From positions 310,001-374,000 of the forward strand of contig NZ_JAKCPW010000004.1 of NCBI RefSeq assembly GCF_021440085.1: a stretch of 64,000 nucleotides of DNA, read 5' to 3'. The DNA comes from Dyadobacter sp. CY261. GTDB taxonomy: Bacteria; Bacteroidota; Bacteroidia; Cytophagales; Spirosomataceae. Made by a program: the position numbers and the translations under genes. The notes under the pieces are model-generated. The model saw nothing but the letters and a program-made list of their open reading frames with translations. It made no database searches and was not told the DNA's origin. This document shows positions 34,621 to 43,259 of the stretch, one piece after another. Each line of letters opens with the position of its first letter. Within the stretch, counting starts at the first letter, position 1.

Positions 34621-35799
34621 CTAGTTGAGCCGCTCATAGATACCCGCAACGCCCTGGCCTCCGCCTACGCAGGCAGTCACCATGCCATATTTCTGGTCGC
34701 GGCGCTTCATTTCATTGAAAAGCTGCACGGAAAGCCTTGCGCCGGTAGACCCTAATGCATGTCCCAATGCAATCGCACCGCCATTTGGATTGACAATCTC
34801 CGGATCAATACCGAGCTCCTGGATCACCGCAAGCGACTGCGCCGCGAAGGCTTCATTCAGTTCCACTTGCTGAATATCATTCAGGTTTAATCCGGCCTGT
34901 TTCAATGCCAGTGGCACTGCAGCAACTGGCCCAATACCCATAATCCGCGGATCGACACCTGCCGTCGCATAGGACATCATGCGTGCGATCGGTTTCAGGC
35001 CCAGTTCATTCACAAGTCTTTCCGACATCACCAATACAAATGCCGCCCCGTCCGAAGTCTGCGAAGAATTCCCGGCGGTAACCGATCCTCCGGCCGCGAA
35101 AACGGGTTTTAATTTGTTTAATGCTTCGATAGTCGTGTCGGCACGCGGCCCTTCGTCCTGGCTAATGACCATTTCTTTTGTCTTTTTCTTGCCCGACGCC
35201 GCATCAAAATAGGTTTCTTTCACGGTTACCGGCACAATGCCATCGGCAAACCAGCCCTCCTTCTGCGCACGCAACGCCTTTTGGTGTGACTGTAATGAAA
35301 ATTCATCCTGCTTTTCCCGGCTAATATTGAAGTCCTTTGCCACCTGTTCAGCGGTGAGACCCATACTCAGGTAATAATCAGGATTGGTATGCGCTATTTC
35401 GTAGTTCAATGCAGTTTTCCAGCCCATAGTCGGCACGAGTGACATCGATTCAGTACCACCAGCAATAATGCACTCGGCCATTCCGGCATGGATTTTCGCG
35501 GATGCCATGGCAATCGCCTCCACACCGGAGCCACAATAGCGATTGATTGTAATGCCTGAAACATTTTTCGGTAGTGAAAGCAAGGCCACATAACGACCCA
35601 TCTGCATTCCCTGTTCGGCCTCCGGCACGGCATTACCAACAATTACATCATCCACGCGGGTCGGGTCGAGCTGTGGGATTTGTTCCAGCAAATGTTTAAT
35701 TACCGTCGCTCCGAGGTCGTCAGGACGTGTAAACCGGAACCCGCCTCTCGGCGCTTTGCCCACCGCGGTACGATAGCCCGCAACAATGTATGCGTTCAT
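34621..35799 (-). CDS. Acetyl-CoA C-acyltransferase (thiolase)
   Basis: This 392-residue thiolase cleaves 3-ketoacyl-CoA in beta-oxidation, or forms acetoacetyl-CoA. The nucleophilic Cys is C89 (NRYCGSG), the His of the [10 protein letters not shown] motif is H347, and the second active-site Cys is C377 (TACVGGGQG). It resembles the degradative FadA/PhaA type. The usual partner, 3-hydroxyacyl-CoA dehydrogenase, is not adjacent. The gene carries an upstream palindrome shared with the acyl-CoA dehydrogenase gene 5 kb away, though an unrelated glycan operon lies between them. Confidence 0.94.
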   Translation of the reverse strand: MNAYIVAGYRTAVGKAPRGGFRFTRPDDLGATVIKHLLEQIPQLDPTRVDDVIVGNAVPEAEQGMQMGRYVALLSLPKNVSGITINRYCGSGVEAIAMASAKIHAGMAECIIAGGTESMSLVPTMGWKTALNYEIAHTNPDYYLSMGLTAEQVAKDFNISREKQDEFSLQSHQKALRAQKEGWFADGIVPVTVKETYFDAASGKKKTKEMVISQDEGPRADTTIEALNKLKPVFAAGGSVTAGNSSQTSDGAAFVLVMSERLVNELGLKPIARMMSYATAGVDPRIMGIGPVAAVPLALKQAGLNLNDIQQVELNEAFAAQSLAVIQELGIDPEIVNPNGGAIALGHALGSTGARLSVQLFNEMKRRDQKYGMVTACVGGGQGVAGIYERLN

Positions 35800-35847
35800 A
35801 TTTGAATCTGGTTTGAAATCGACGTTAATGCAGGCTCACCCATGTTA

Positions 35848-35861
35848 GTATGCCTGCATAC
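35848..35861. promoter_or_regulatory. Operator-like palindrome upstream of the thiolase gene
   Basis: GTATGCCTGCATAC is a perfect 6+6 inverted repeat with a 2-base centre, 49-62 bases before the thiolase ATG. It shares its core with the two sites before the acyl-CoA dehydrogenase gene. A partial copy (TTAATGCAGGC) lies at 35825-35835, nearer the start. Confidence 0.6.
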
Positions 35862-35893
35862 CATTGGTAAAAATAGGTATTAATCCTAAAACA

Positions 35894-35927
35894 ACAAACC
35901 GCCGGAGTTTGTTGTCCGACGGTTTGT
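35894..35927 (-). terminator. Terminator after the PspC-domain gene
   Basis: ACAAACCG (35894-35901) pairs with CGGTTTGT (35920-35927), with an inner CGGA/TCCG stem and an 8-nt loop. On the minus strand it is followed by TGTTTTAG. It lies between the PspC gene and the thiolase operator. Confidence 0.7.
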
Positions 35928-35961
35928 AACTACCAAGTCTTTGCTGATGGAGCTTTAAAAA

Positions 35962-36195
35962 TCAGGAAGGGATATGCCCTTGTTCCAGCTCTCTGGGTCG
36001 TTTTGCGATATCCGGCATGACGATCCAAAGGATGATGTAAAACAAAAAGACGGGGAAAGTAACCGGGATGAATATCGCGAGGACGAACAATACGCGGACA
36101 ATGGTAACGTCGATCTCGAAGTAGTCGGCTAATCCGGAAGCAACGCCGCCGATCATTTTGTTGCTGGTGTTTCGGAACAATCTATTGTGGTTCAT
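35962..36195 (-). CDS. PspC domain protein
   Basis: This 77-residue membrane protein consists almost entirely of a PspC domain: the FRNTSNKMIGGVASGLADYFEIDVTIVRVLF signature followed by one long hydrophobic helix (about 36-60) and a short charged tail. In phage-shock systems PspC senses envelope stress with PspB; stand-alone copies are common in Bacteroidota and their partners are unclear. It has its own promoter and terminator and sits divergently from secA, which is suggestive of an envelope role but not proof. Confidence 0.9.
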   Translation of the reverse strand: MNHNRLFRNTSNKMIGGVASGLADYFEIDVTIVRVLFVLAIFIPVTFPVFLFYIILWIVMPDIAKRPRELEQGHIPS

Positions 36196-36226
36196 GGCTA
36201 AATCTGTTTATGTCGTTTTGATGATT

Positions 36227-36234
36227 CAAAGGTA
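36227..36234 (-). promoter_or_regulatory. Candidate -7 element of the PspC gene
   Basis: On the minus strand TACCTTTG fits TAnnTTTG, about 30 bases before the ATG. No clear -33 TTG is seen. Confidence 0.5.
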
Positions 36235-36343
36235 CTATGCATTACCTAGTAGTGGTTAAAAATCTATACAGACGGTCCAACCACGGTAGCACGGGTTATT
36301 TTTGGTGATCAAAAACATTAGATATGCATTAGGATTATGCCAG

Positions 36344-36379
36344 TTGTTGCGTAATACTATTGGCAATGAATTACCTTTG
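36344..36379 (+). promoter_or_regulatory. Candidate secA promoter
   Basis: TTG (36347-36349) and TACCTTTG (36372-36379) are 22 bases apart. The predicted leader of secA is about 90 bases. The -7 element is identical to that of the divergent PspC gene. Confidence 0.55.
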
Positions 36380-36477
36380 GGATTGTAAATGCAGGTTTTG
36401 CTGACAATCTGACACGCGATTATCAGCAGGCGCAATATTTTTTACGGAAAAATCGGTTAAAAAACATACAACACATC

Positions 36478-39400
36478 ATGTTTAAAATATTTTCCAAGCT
36501 ATTTGGTACGAAATCAGAACGGGATTTAAAAGAATTGACCCCGTACGTTGATAAAGTCAGTGCTGAATATACCCTCCTGACCTCCCTATCGAATGATGAG
36601 CTCCGGGCACAGTCCGCAAACCTGAAACAACATATTGCCGACCAACTTAAATCTGTCGACGAGCAAATCGCTGCATTAAAACAGCAGGCTGCCGACGAAC
36701 CCAATGTAGATAGCAAGGAGGTGATTTTCAAGAGAATTGACGCCCTCGAACTGGAAAGAAATAAAGAGCTGGAAAAGGTGTTGCTCGATATTCTTCCGAA
36801 AGCATTCGCGATCGTCAAAGATACGGCCCGCCGTTTTACAGAAAATGATAGCCTGGAAGTAACTGCCAATTATTTTGACCGCGAAATCGCAACGAAAAAG
36901 TCACACGTGACAATTAGCGGCGACAAAGCGGTTTGGAATACTACCTGGGATGTGATCGGCCAGCCGATCAAATGGAACATGATCCATTACGATGTGCAGC
37001 TAATCGGTGGTGTGGTGCTGCACCAGGGTAAAATTTCGGAAATGGCAACGGGTGAAGGTAAGACCCTCGTAGCAACCCTTCCTTCGTTTTTGAATGCACT
37101 CGCAGGTCAGGGCGTGCACATCGTAACCGTAAACGACTATCTCGCGAAACGTGACGCCGAATGGAATGCCCCGCTTTTTGAGTTCCATGGACTAAGCGTC
37201 GACTGTATCGATCGTCATCAGCCAAATACCATTGCACGCCGCAATGCATATAAAGCAGATCTTACCTACGGAACCAACAATGAATTCGGGTTCGATTACC
37301 TGCGTGACAATATGTCACGGACGCCGGAAGAGCTCGTTCAGCGCAAACACCACTTCGCGATGGTGGATGAGGTTGACTCCGTTCTGATTGACGATGCGCG
37401 TACACCATTGATCATCAGCGGGCCTGTACCACGTGGCGACGAGCAAGAGTATCTAGAACTGAAACCGCGCGTTTCGAGGATCGTGGAAGCACAAAAGCGC
37501 CTCGCAATGGAATTCCTGAACGACGCCAAAAAGAAAATTGCCGCAGGTGACAAAAAAGAAGGCGGTCTGGCTTTGTTCCGTGCACACCGCGGTATGCCGA
37601 AATACAAACCGCTTATCAAGTACCTCAGCGAATCGGGGGTTAAAGCGATCATGCAGGAATCGGAATCGATTTATCTTGCAGAAAACCAAAAATTGATGCC
37701 GCAAGCCGATGCGCCGCTGTATTTTACCATCGACGAGCGCCACAACAGCATCGAACTCACCGAAAAAGGAATCGACTTCCTGACCGGCGAATCAGAAGAA
37801 TCCAACTTCTTCATCCTCCCCGATATTGCGGTTGACCTCGATGCCATAGAAAAAGACGCCTCGCTCAACGAGCACGACCGTGTGATTCAGAAAGAGGCAT
37901 TGATCCGCGACTATTCCGTAAAAACGGCACGTATCCACACTGTGAACCAGCTTTTGAAAGCATTTACGCTTTTCGAAAAAGACGTCGAGTACGTGATCAT
38001 GGACGGAAAAGTGAAGATCGTTGATGAGCAGACTGGCCGTATCATGGACGGTCGCCGCTATTCCGACGGCTTGCACCAGGCGATCGAAGCCAAAGAAAGT
38101 GTGCGCGTGGAAGATGCGACGCAAACTTATGCGACGGTTACCCTGCAAAATTATTTCAGGATGTACCACAAACTGGCCGGTATGACCGGTACGGCGGAAA
38201 CCGAAGCGGGAGAGTTCTGGGAAATCTACAAACTTGACGTCGTTTCAATCCCTACCAACAGAGGTATTGTTCGTAAAGACCAGGAAGATAAAGTTTACCG
38301 CTCGGTTCGCGAGAAATATAATGCCGTTACCGACGAGATCGTAGAATTAGTAGAAGCTGGAAGACCGGTACTCGTGGGAACAACTTCGGTCGAAAACTCC
38401 GAGATCATCAGCCGGATGCTTACGCTCCGCAAGATCCAACACCAGGTTTTGAATGCGAAACAACACCAGCGTGAAGCGGAAGTGGTTGCGGAAGCCGGTA
38501 AACCGGGAACTGTAACCATCGCTACCAACATGGCAGGTCGTGGTACCGATATTAAGCTGACCGCAGAGTCGAAATCAGCGGGCGGTCTGGCGATCATCGG
38601 TACGGAGCGTCACGAAAGCCGCCGTGTCGACAGGCAGTTGCGAGGTCGTTCAGGTCGCCAGGGTGACCCGGGTTCATCGCAATTCTTCGTTTCCCTGGAA
38701 GATAACCTGATGCGCCTCTTCGGTTCCGACCGTATGGCCAAGGTAATGGACCGCATGGGCCTCGAAGAAGGTGAAGTGATCCAGAGCGGGATGATCACGA
38801 AATCGATTGAAAGAGCGCAGAAAAAAGTCGAGGAAAATAACTTCGGTATGCGGAAACGCCTGCTCGAATATGATGATGTCATGAACTATCAGCGTGACGC
38901 GATCTACACTCGTCGTCGCAATGCATTGTTCGGAGATCGTCTGGCAGTGGATATTGCCAACACGTTGTACGATGTGTGCGATGAAATCGCAACTACCGCA
39001 GGAAGCTATGCTGAACTTGAGCTGGCTGCCATTACTACACTGGGAATGGAAGTACCTTTCAGCGAAAATGAATACGTAGCATTGAAACCTTCCGATCGCT
39101 CGCAAAAGCTATACGATGCCGCCGAGAAGCAATATCAGGAAAAAAACGATTCGATCTCAGGCAAAGCATTACCCGTGCTCCGCTCTATTCATGCGGAACG
39201 CGGCGCGGTGATTTCCGAGATCATGATTCCTTTTACCGACGGTATTCGTCAGGCCGGGGTGGTAGTAGGCTTGCAAAAAGCGATCGAGAGCGAGGGTAAG
39301 GACATCACCCGCGAAATGGAGAAAGCGATCGTGCTTTCGCTCATTGATCAGGAATGGAAAGAGCATTTGCGTGAAATGGATGATTTGAAACAATCCGTTC

Positions 39401-39822
39401 AGAATGCAGTATTCGAACAAAAAGACCCGTTGTTGATCTACAAATTCGAATCCGTTGAACTCTTCAAACGCTTCCTGAGCAAGGTGAATTTCGATATGAT
39501 TTCATTCCTCATGAAAGCAGATATTCCGCAAGAAGAAGCGGCGCCACCAACCGCGGTTCCGCAGCAGGTTCGCCGTCCGGAGCCTGCGCCTGAGCTGCAC
39601 ACGAACCGTGAAGAAGATTTCGATGTGGAAACTGATATTTTCCACTCACAGGAGTCAACAACCAAAGCGCAACCTGTACGGACAATCAAAATCGCCGATC
39701 GCAACCAGAAGGTATCAGTTCAATACCGCGACGGACGTATTGTGCGTGACGTAAAGTTCAAGAAAGTGGAACATGAAGTTAAAAACGGCGATTGTGTGGT
39801 GATCGACGCACATGAGGCGTAG
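36478..39822 (+). CDS. secA: Preprotein translocase ATPase SecA, long Bacteroidota form
   Basis: This 1114-residue SecA drives proteins through SecYEG. It has Walker A ATGEGKT near residue 190, the DEVDS motif near 297, TYGTNNEFGFDYLRDNM, the GRGTDIKL motif and RQLRGRSGRQGDPG of the second nucleotide domain. It is about 200 residues longer than E. coli SecA because of a charged insert after the N-terminal helix (about 50-110) and further inserts in the first half, as is usual in this phylum. The C-terminal zinc-binding tail is absent; instead it ends in a short beta-rich segment (SVQYRDGRIVRDVKFKKVE). A strong terminator follows. SecDF is encoded 17 kb downstream. Confidence 0.97.
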   Translation: MFKIFSKLFGTKSERDLKELTPYVDKVSAEYTLLTSLSNDELRAQSANLKQHIADQLKSVDEQIAALKQQAADEPNVDSKEVIFKRIDALELERNKELEKVLLDILPKAFAIVKDTARRFTENDSLEVTANYFDREIATKKSHVTISGDKAVWNTTWDVIGQPIKWNMIHYDVQLIGGVVLHQGKISEMATGEGKTLVATLPSFLNALAGQGVHIVTVNDYLAKRDAEWNAPLFEFHGLSVDCIDRHQPNTIARRNAYKADLTYGTNNEFGFDYLRDNMSRTPEELVQRKHHFAMVDEVDSVLIDDARTPLIISGPVPRGDEQEYLELKPRVSRIVEAQKRLAMEFLNDAKKKIAAGDKKEGGLALFRAHRGMPKYKPLIKYLSESGVKAIMQESESIYLAENQKLMPQADAPLYFTIDERHNSIELTEKGIDFLTGESEESNFFILPDIAVDLDAIEKDASLNEHDRVIQKEALIRDYSVKTARIHTVNQLLKAFTLFEKDVEYVIMDGKVKIVDEQTGRIMDGRRYSDGLHQAIEAKESVRVEDATQTYATVTLQNYFRMYHKLAGMTGTAETEAGEFWEIYKLDVVSIPTNRGIVRKDQEDKVYRSVREKYNAVTDEIVELVEAGRPVLVGTTSVENSEIISRMLTLRKIQHQVLNAKQHQREAEVVAEAGKPGTVTIATNMAGRGTDIKLTAESKSAGGLAIIGTERHESRRVDRQLRGRSGRQGDPGSSQFFVSLEDNLMRLFGSDRMAKVMDRMGLEEGEVIQSGMITKSIERAQKKVEENNFGMRKRLLEYDDVMNYQRDAIYTRRRNALFGDRLAVDIANTLYDVCDEIATTAGSYAELELAAITTLGMEVPFSENEYVALKPSDRSQKLYDAAEKQYQEKNDSISGKALPVLRSIHAERGAVISEIMIPFTDGIRQAGVVVGLQKAIESEGKDITREMEKAIVLSLIDQEWKEHLREMDDLKQSVQNAVFEQKDPLLIYKFESVELFKRFLSKVNFDMISFLMKADIPQEEAAPPTAVPQQVRRPEPAPELHTNREEDFDVETDIFHSQESTTKAQPVRTIKIADRNQKVSVQYRDGRIVRDVKFKKVEHEVKNGDCVVIDAHEA

Positions 39823-39840
39823 TCACTTATGACGTTACAG

Positions 39841-39872
39841 AAAAAGCCCTGACGCTATTGCCAGGGCTTTTT
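39841..39872 (+). terminator. secA terminator
   Basis: AAAAAGCCCTG (39841-39851) pairs perfectly with CAGGGCTTTTT (39862-39872) around a 10-nt loop, so the right arm supplies the T run. Confidence 0.92.
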
Positions 39873-39942
39873 CATGACCGGAAAATCAGGATTTATGCGA
39901 TATTTGCAATTCAGAGATTATCATTAACGAAAATAAACCTTC

Positions 39943-40602
39943 ATGAAACTGCACAGAGAGGGATATGCTATCATGGCTATCACTGCCATCATATTGATCC
40001 TCATAAATTTAGGGATCAACTATCTCCTTCCCGATGGCTACTGGATCCCGCGCTTGGTGCTGATCGGCAGCATTATCGTTTTCTTCCTCGTGGTGCAGTT
40101 TTTCCGCGTTCCAACACGCATCGTCCACAAAAGCGACCGCGAAATTGTGGCGCCTTGTGACGGCAAAGTTGTGGTAATTGAAGAGGTGGTCGAAACCGAA
40201 TATTTCAAAGGGCCACGCCGCCAGATCAGCATCTTCATGTCGCCATTGAATGTACACATTAACTGGAACCCTATCAGCGGGGTTATTCAATATTTCAAAT
40301 ACCATCCCGGCCTTTACCTGGTGGCCTGGCATCCGAAATCAAGTACTGAAAATGAGCGGACCACGGTCGTGATTCGCACGATCGAGGGCATAGATGTACT
40401 ATTTCGCCAAATCGCGGGTGCCGCTGCGCGTCGTATCCGCTGGTATGTGAAGGAAGGCGATAAAGTGGAGCAAAGCACCGAAATGGGCTTTATCAAATTC
40501 GGGTCCAGAGTCGATATTTATGTTCCCCTGGACGCCGAAATCAAGGTTAATCTTCAAGACAAAACGGTGGGCAGCGTAACTGTGCTGGCGAAGCTAAAAT
40601 AG
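39943..40602 (+). CDS. psd: Phosphatidylserine decarboxylase-like proenzyme
   Basis: This 219-residue short-form decarboxylase makes phosphatidylethanolamine from phosphatidylserine. Two membrane helices lie near the N-terminus (about 8-50); the catalytic domain has VAPCDGKVVVIEEV, RRQISIFMSPLNVHINWNPI and the self-cleavage motif FGSR (G187-S188), where the Ser becomes the pyruvoyl cofactor. Its final 9 bases overlap the end of the convergent rhomboid gene. No phosphatidylserine synthase gene is adjacent. Confidence 0.92.
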   Translation: MKLHREGYAIMAITAIILILINLGINYLLPDGYWIPRLVLIGSIIVFFLVVQFFRVPTRIVHKSDREIVAPCDGKVVVIEEVVETEYFKGPRRQISIFMSPLNVHINWNPISGVIQYFKYHPGLYLVAWHPKSSTENERTTVVIRTIEGIDVLFRQIAGAAARRIRWYVKEGDKVEQSTEMGFIKFGSRVDIYVPLDAEIKVNLQDKTVGSVTVLAKLK

Positions 40603-41211
40603 CCAACCCAGGATTTGCTGAAAAAACATCGGCACTGAACTTGGATACACCACCGCCATAAACACCATCCCAAAAATTGCGCCGTACAAATGCGCGCTGT
40701 GGTTGACATAGCTGGTACCCCTTCTGGCCTCATAGAAAGAGTAGCCCAAAAACAGGATACCAAATATGAATCCGGGCATACGGATGAAGAAATATAGTGC
40801 AACTTCCATCAGCGGGGCATACAAAATCGCTGCAAAAAGGATGGCTGAGACCCCGCCTGATGCTCCCAGCGAATTGTATTGCGAGTTTTTCCTATGTTTC
40901 AGAAATGTAGGGATATCTGAAACAATAATGCCCACCAGATACAGGAACAGATAGTAGAATGTGCCGCTCGGGCCAAAGAGCATTGCGAAAAGCCGCTCGA
41001 TACTTTCGCCCACAAACCACAAGCTCAGCATGTTGAAAATAAGGTGCCCAAAATCCGCATGAATGAAGCCGGACGTTATAAACCGGTAATACTCATTACG
41101 CTGCGTTACGCGATAAGGATTCAGGATCAACTTGTCCATCAAGCTGTAATTATTGAAGGCATAATAGCTGATACCAGAAGTTATAATGATCAGAATGAGG
41201 GTGATCGACAT
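40594..41211 (-). CDS. Rhomboid family intramembrane serine protease
   Basis: This 205-residue membrane protein has six helices. The catalytic Ser is S118 in GASGGVSAIL and the His is H174 in HSAHLYG; the oxyanion-stabilising HxxxN motif is H56-N60 (HLIFN). Rhomboids cut membrane proteins within or next to the bilayer. The gene starts 25 bases after the polyprenyl synthase stop on the same strand, so they are likely co-transcribed, and its 3' end overlaps the decarboxylase gene by 9 bases. Confidence 0.92.
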   Translation of the reverse strand: MSITLILIIITSGISYYAFNNYSLMDKLILNPYRVTQRNEYYRFITSGFIHADFGHLIFNMLSLWFVGESIERLFAMLFGPSGTFYYLFLYLVGIIVSDIPTFLKHRKNSQYNSLGASGGVSAILFAAILYAPLMEVALYFFIRMPGFIFGILFLGYSFYEARRGTSYVNHSAHLYGAIFGMVFMAVVYPSSVPMFFQQILGWLF

Positions 41212-41236
41212 AGAATAGTTTATTGATTAAATAAAA

Positions 41237-42211
41237 TTACTTTTCCCGCGCCACAAGCTGCTCCACAAACTGCAAGAGCACTTCTTTTTGAATACTATCC
41301 GAACGCAGTTGCCGTAAACTAGCTATTCCCCGCGAAAAATATTCATTTATTTTATGTTCGGTAAATGCGCGAATATCCAGCGCATTATAAATGGCGGTTA
41401 CCGCATTCACTTTCTCTGTGTTATCAAACTTTTCGAGCGCGATCCAGCGATCCAGTTCAACTTTTAAATCACCTTCCACCTTCGACAATGCTTCGATGAG
41501 CAGAAATGTTTTTTTGTTGGCAATAATGTCACCCCCAACTTGCTTTCCAAACTTCGCGGGATCTCCGTAGACATCCAGCAGGTCGTCTTTGAGCTGGAAA
41601 CCAATACCCATATTCTCGCCTGCTGCGTATAGCAATTTCACCGTTTCCTCGTCGGCTCCGGCAATCATCCCGCCCAGTTCCAGCGCAAAACCCAGCAGTA
41701 CCGACGTTTTCAGGCGGATCATACCAATGTATTCTTCCTCCGTCACATCCCAGCGTGTCTCGAAGTTCATATCGAGCTGCTGTCCCTCACACACTTCCGC
41801 AGCCGTTTGATTAAACCGGCTCAAAACAGCCCGCAGGTTATCTTTTGGCACATCCAGCAACAGATCATAAGCCCTGATCAGCATCACGTCGCCCGAGAGA
41901 ATGGCCGTGTTAGCATTCCATTTCTCGTGCACCGTAGGCATACCCCTGCGCAAAGGCGCGCGGTCCATGATGTCGTCATGCATGAGGGTAAAGTTATGAA
42001 ACACTTCAACAGCCATTGCGGGCTTCAAGGCTTTCGTAATATCCGTATCAAAAATGGAAGTGGCAAGCAATGTCAGCAACGGTCGGAAGCGCTTTCCGCC
42101 GAGGGACATGATATATGTAATTGGCTCATAAAGTTCTACGGGAGCCTCTCCGTATGAATGCAGGTCAAATTCTGTCTGAAGTTTTTCAAGTAACAATGTG
42201 GAATCAATCAT
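41237..42211 (-). CDS. Polyprenyl synthetase (farnesyl/geranylgeranyl/octaprenyl diphosphate synthase)
   Basis: This 324-residue trans-prenyltransferase has the first Asp-rich motif DDIMDRAPLRRG (preceded by NFTLMH) and the second DDLLDVYGD, plus GKRFRPLL near the start. It condenses IPP units from the MEP pathway into a C15-C40 diphosphate for quinones or carotenoids. Chain length cannot be fixed from sequence here. It is the first gene of the short operon with the rhomboid protease. Confidence 0.93.
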   Translation of the reverse strand: MIDSTLLLEKLQTEFDLHSYGEAPVELYEPITYIMSLGGKRFRPLLTLLATSIFDTDITKALKPAMAVEVFHNFTLMHDDIMDRAPLRRGMPTVHEKWNANTAILSGDVMLIRAYDLLLDVPKDNLRAVLSRFNQTAAEVCEGQQLDMNFETRWDVTEEEYIGMIRLKTSVLLGFALELGGMIAGADEETVKLLYAAGENMGIGFQLKDDLLDVYGDPAKFGKQVGGDIIANKKTFLLIEALSKVEGDLKVELDRWIALEKFDNTEKVNAVTAIYNALDIRAFTEHKINEYFSRGIASLRQLRSDSIQKEVLLQFVEQLVAREK

Positions 42212-42264
42212 GTGAAGCGTAATGTTGACTGGCCCATGGCTGGCCCGGCGGGTTATATGAACTG

Positions 42265-42272
42265 CAAAGATA
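42265..42272 (-). promoter_or_regulatory. Candidate -7 element of the polyprenyl synthase gene
   Basis: On the minus strand TATCTTTG matches TAnnTTTG, 54 bases before the ATG. A TTTG lies 27 bases upstream (42300-42303), somewhat far. Confidence 0.5.
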
Positions 42273-42362
42273 AAACCTAAAAATTGGCATTTACATTTAC
42301 AAAAGCAGTATTTGCCCTGCCTTTATCAATAACTTTACCTCAATCAACAAATCCAGCTTTTC

Positions 42363-43193
42363 ATGCCCTTTTACCAATATTTCAACGGTGAAATCGTTGC
42401 TGTCGACCAGCCGGTTTTTCAGACTAACGACCTTACTATCCTCCGCGGGTACGGCCTGTTCGACTATTTCAGGACTTACAATGGTGTGGCGTTCCGCTGG
42501 GACGACTACTGGCAGCGTTTCGAGAATTCGGCAAGGTTACTGAAACTGCCATTGCCAGTTACACAAGCAGAAACAGAAAAAATCCTGGCGGATTTGCATT
42601 CGATGTCGGGAGAAGCGGAAGTTGCATTTCGGTTCGTGCTCACGGGCGGTTACGCACCGGATAGTGTACATGTGATACAGCCCAATTTTCTGATCAGGAC
42701 AGAGCCTTTGCCACAGGACAATCCAGCCGGTCGTTTGAAAGGCATCAAAGTGCTGCCTTATGAATATGTTCGCGATTTGCCGGAAATCAAGACGACCAAT
42801 TATGTGCATATGGTGCTCATGGCCGACGAACTGAAACGCCAGAATGCAGCCGATCTGCTTTTTCACAAAGACGGGGAAGTGAGCGAACTGACGCGAAGCA
42901 ACCTTTTCGCATTCCAGGGGGACAAACTCATTACCTCGGACCGGAATATCCTCAATGGCATTACGCGACGCGTGGTGATCGAGCTTGCCAAAGCGAATTT
43001 CGACGTGGAGATTCGCCCGGTTTCCTACAAAGAAATCATCACGGCCGATGAAGTTTTCACTACCAGCACCACCAAGTGGGTTATGCCGGTGGTACAAATC
43101 GGCGAACAGCCCGTGGGGAGCGGAACAGCCGGTAAGAGGACTTTGCAGTTGCAACATCAATTTGAAGAACTCGTGTCCCACTGGGGTAAATAA
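42363..43193 (+). CDS. Class IV aminotransferase (IlvE/PabC-like)
   Basis: This 276-residue fold-type IV PLP enzyme carries the PLP-binding Lys K143 in EIKTTNY, the VSELTRSNLFAF stretch and the C-terminal ADEVFTTSTTKWVMPV segment. The family includes branched-chain aminotransferase, D-alanine aminotransferase and aminodeoxychorismate lyase. The substrate is not clear from the motifs. It is divergent from the polyprenyl synthase gene and followed by a strong bidirectional terminator. Confidence 0.9.
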   Translation: MPFYQYFNGEIVAVDQPVFQTNDLTILRGYGLFDYFRTYNGVAFRWDDYWQRFENSARLLKLPLPVTQAETEKILADLHSMSGEAEVAFRFVLTGGYAPDSVHVIQPNFLIRTEPLPQDNPAGRLKGIKVLPYEYVRDLPEIKTTNYVHMVLMADELKRQNAADLLFHKDGEVSELTRSNLFAFQGDKLITSDRNILNGITRRVVIELAKANFDVEIRPVSYKEIITADEVFTTSTTKWVMPVVQIGEQPVGSGTAGKRTLQLQHQFEELVSHWGK

Positions 43194-43200
43194 CGACAAA

Positions 43201-43233
43201 AAAAGTGGCGATCCTCTTCGGAAAGCCACTTTT
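43201..43233. terminator. Bidirectional terminator between convergent genes
   Basis: AAAAGTGGC (43201-43209) pairs with GCCACTTTT (43225-43233) around a 15-nt loop. The A/T ends supply U runs on both strands. Confidence 0.85.
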
Positions 43234-43259
43234 CAACTACACGTGTAATAAGCACTTAT

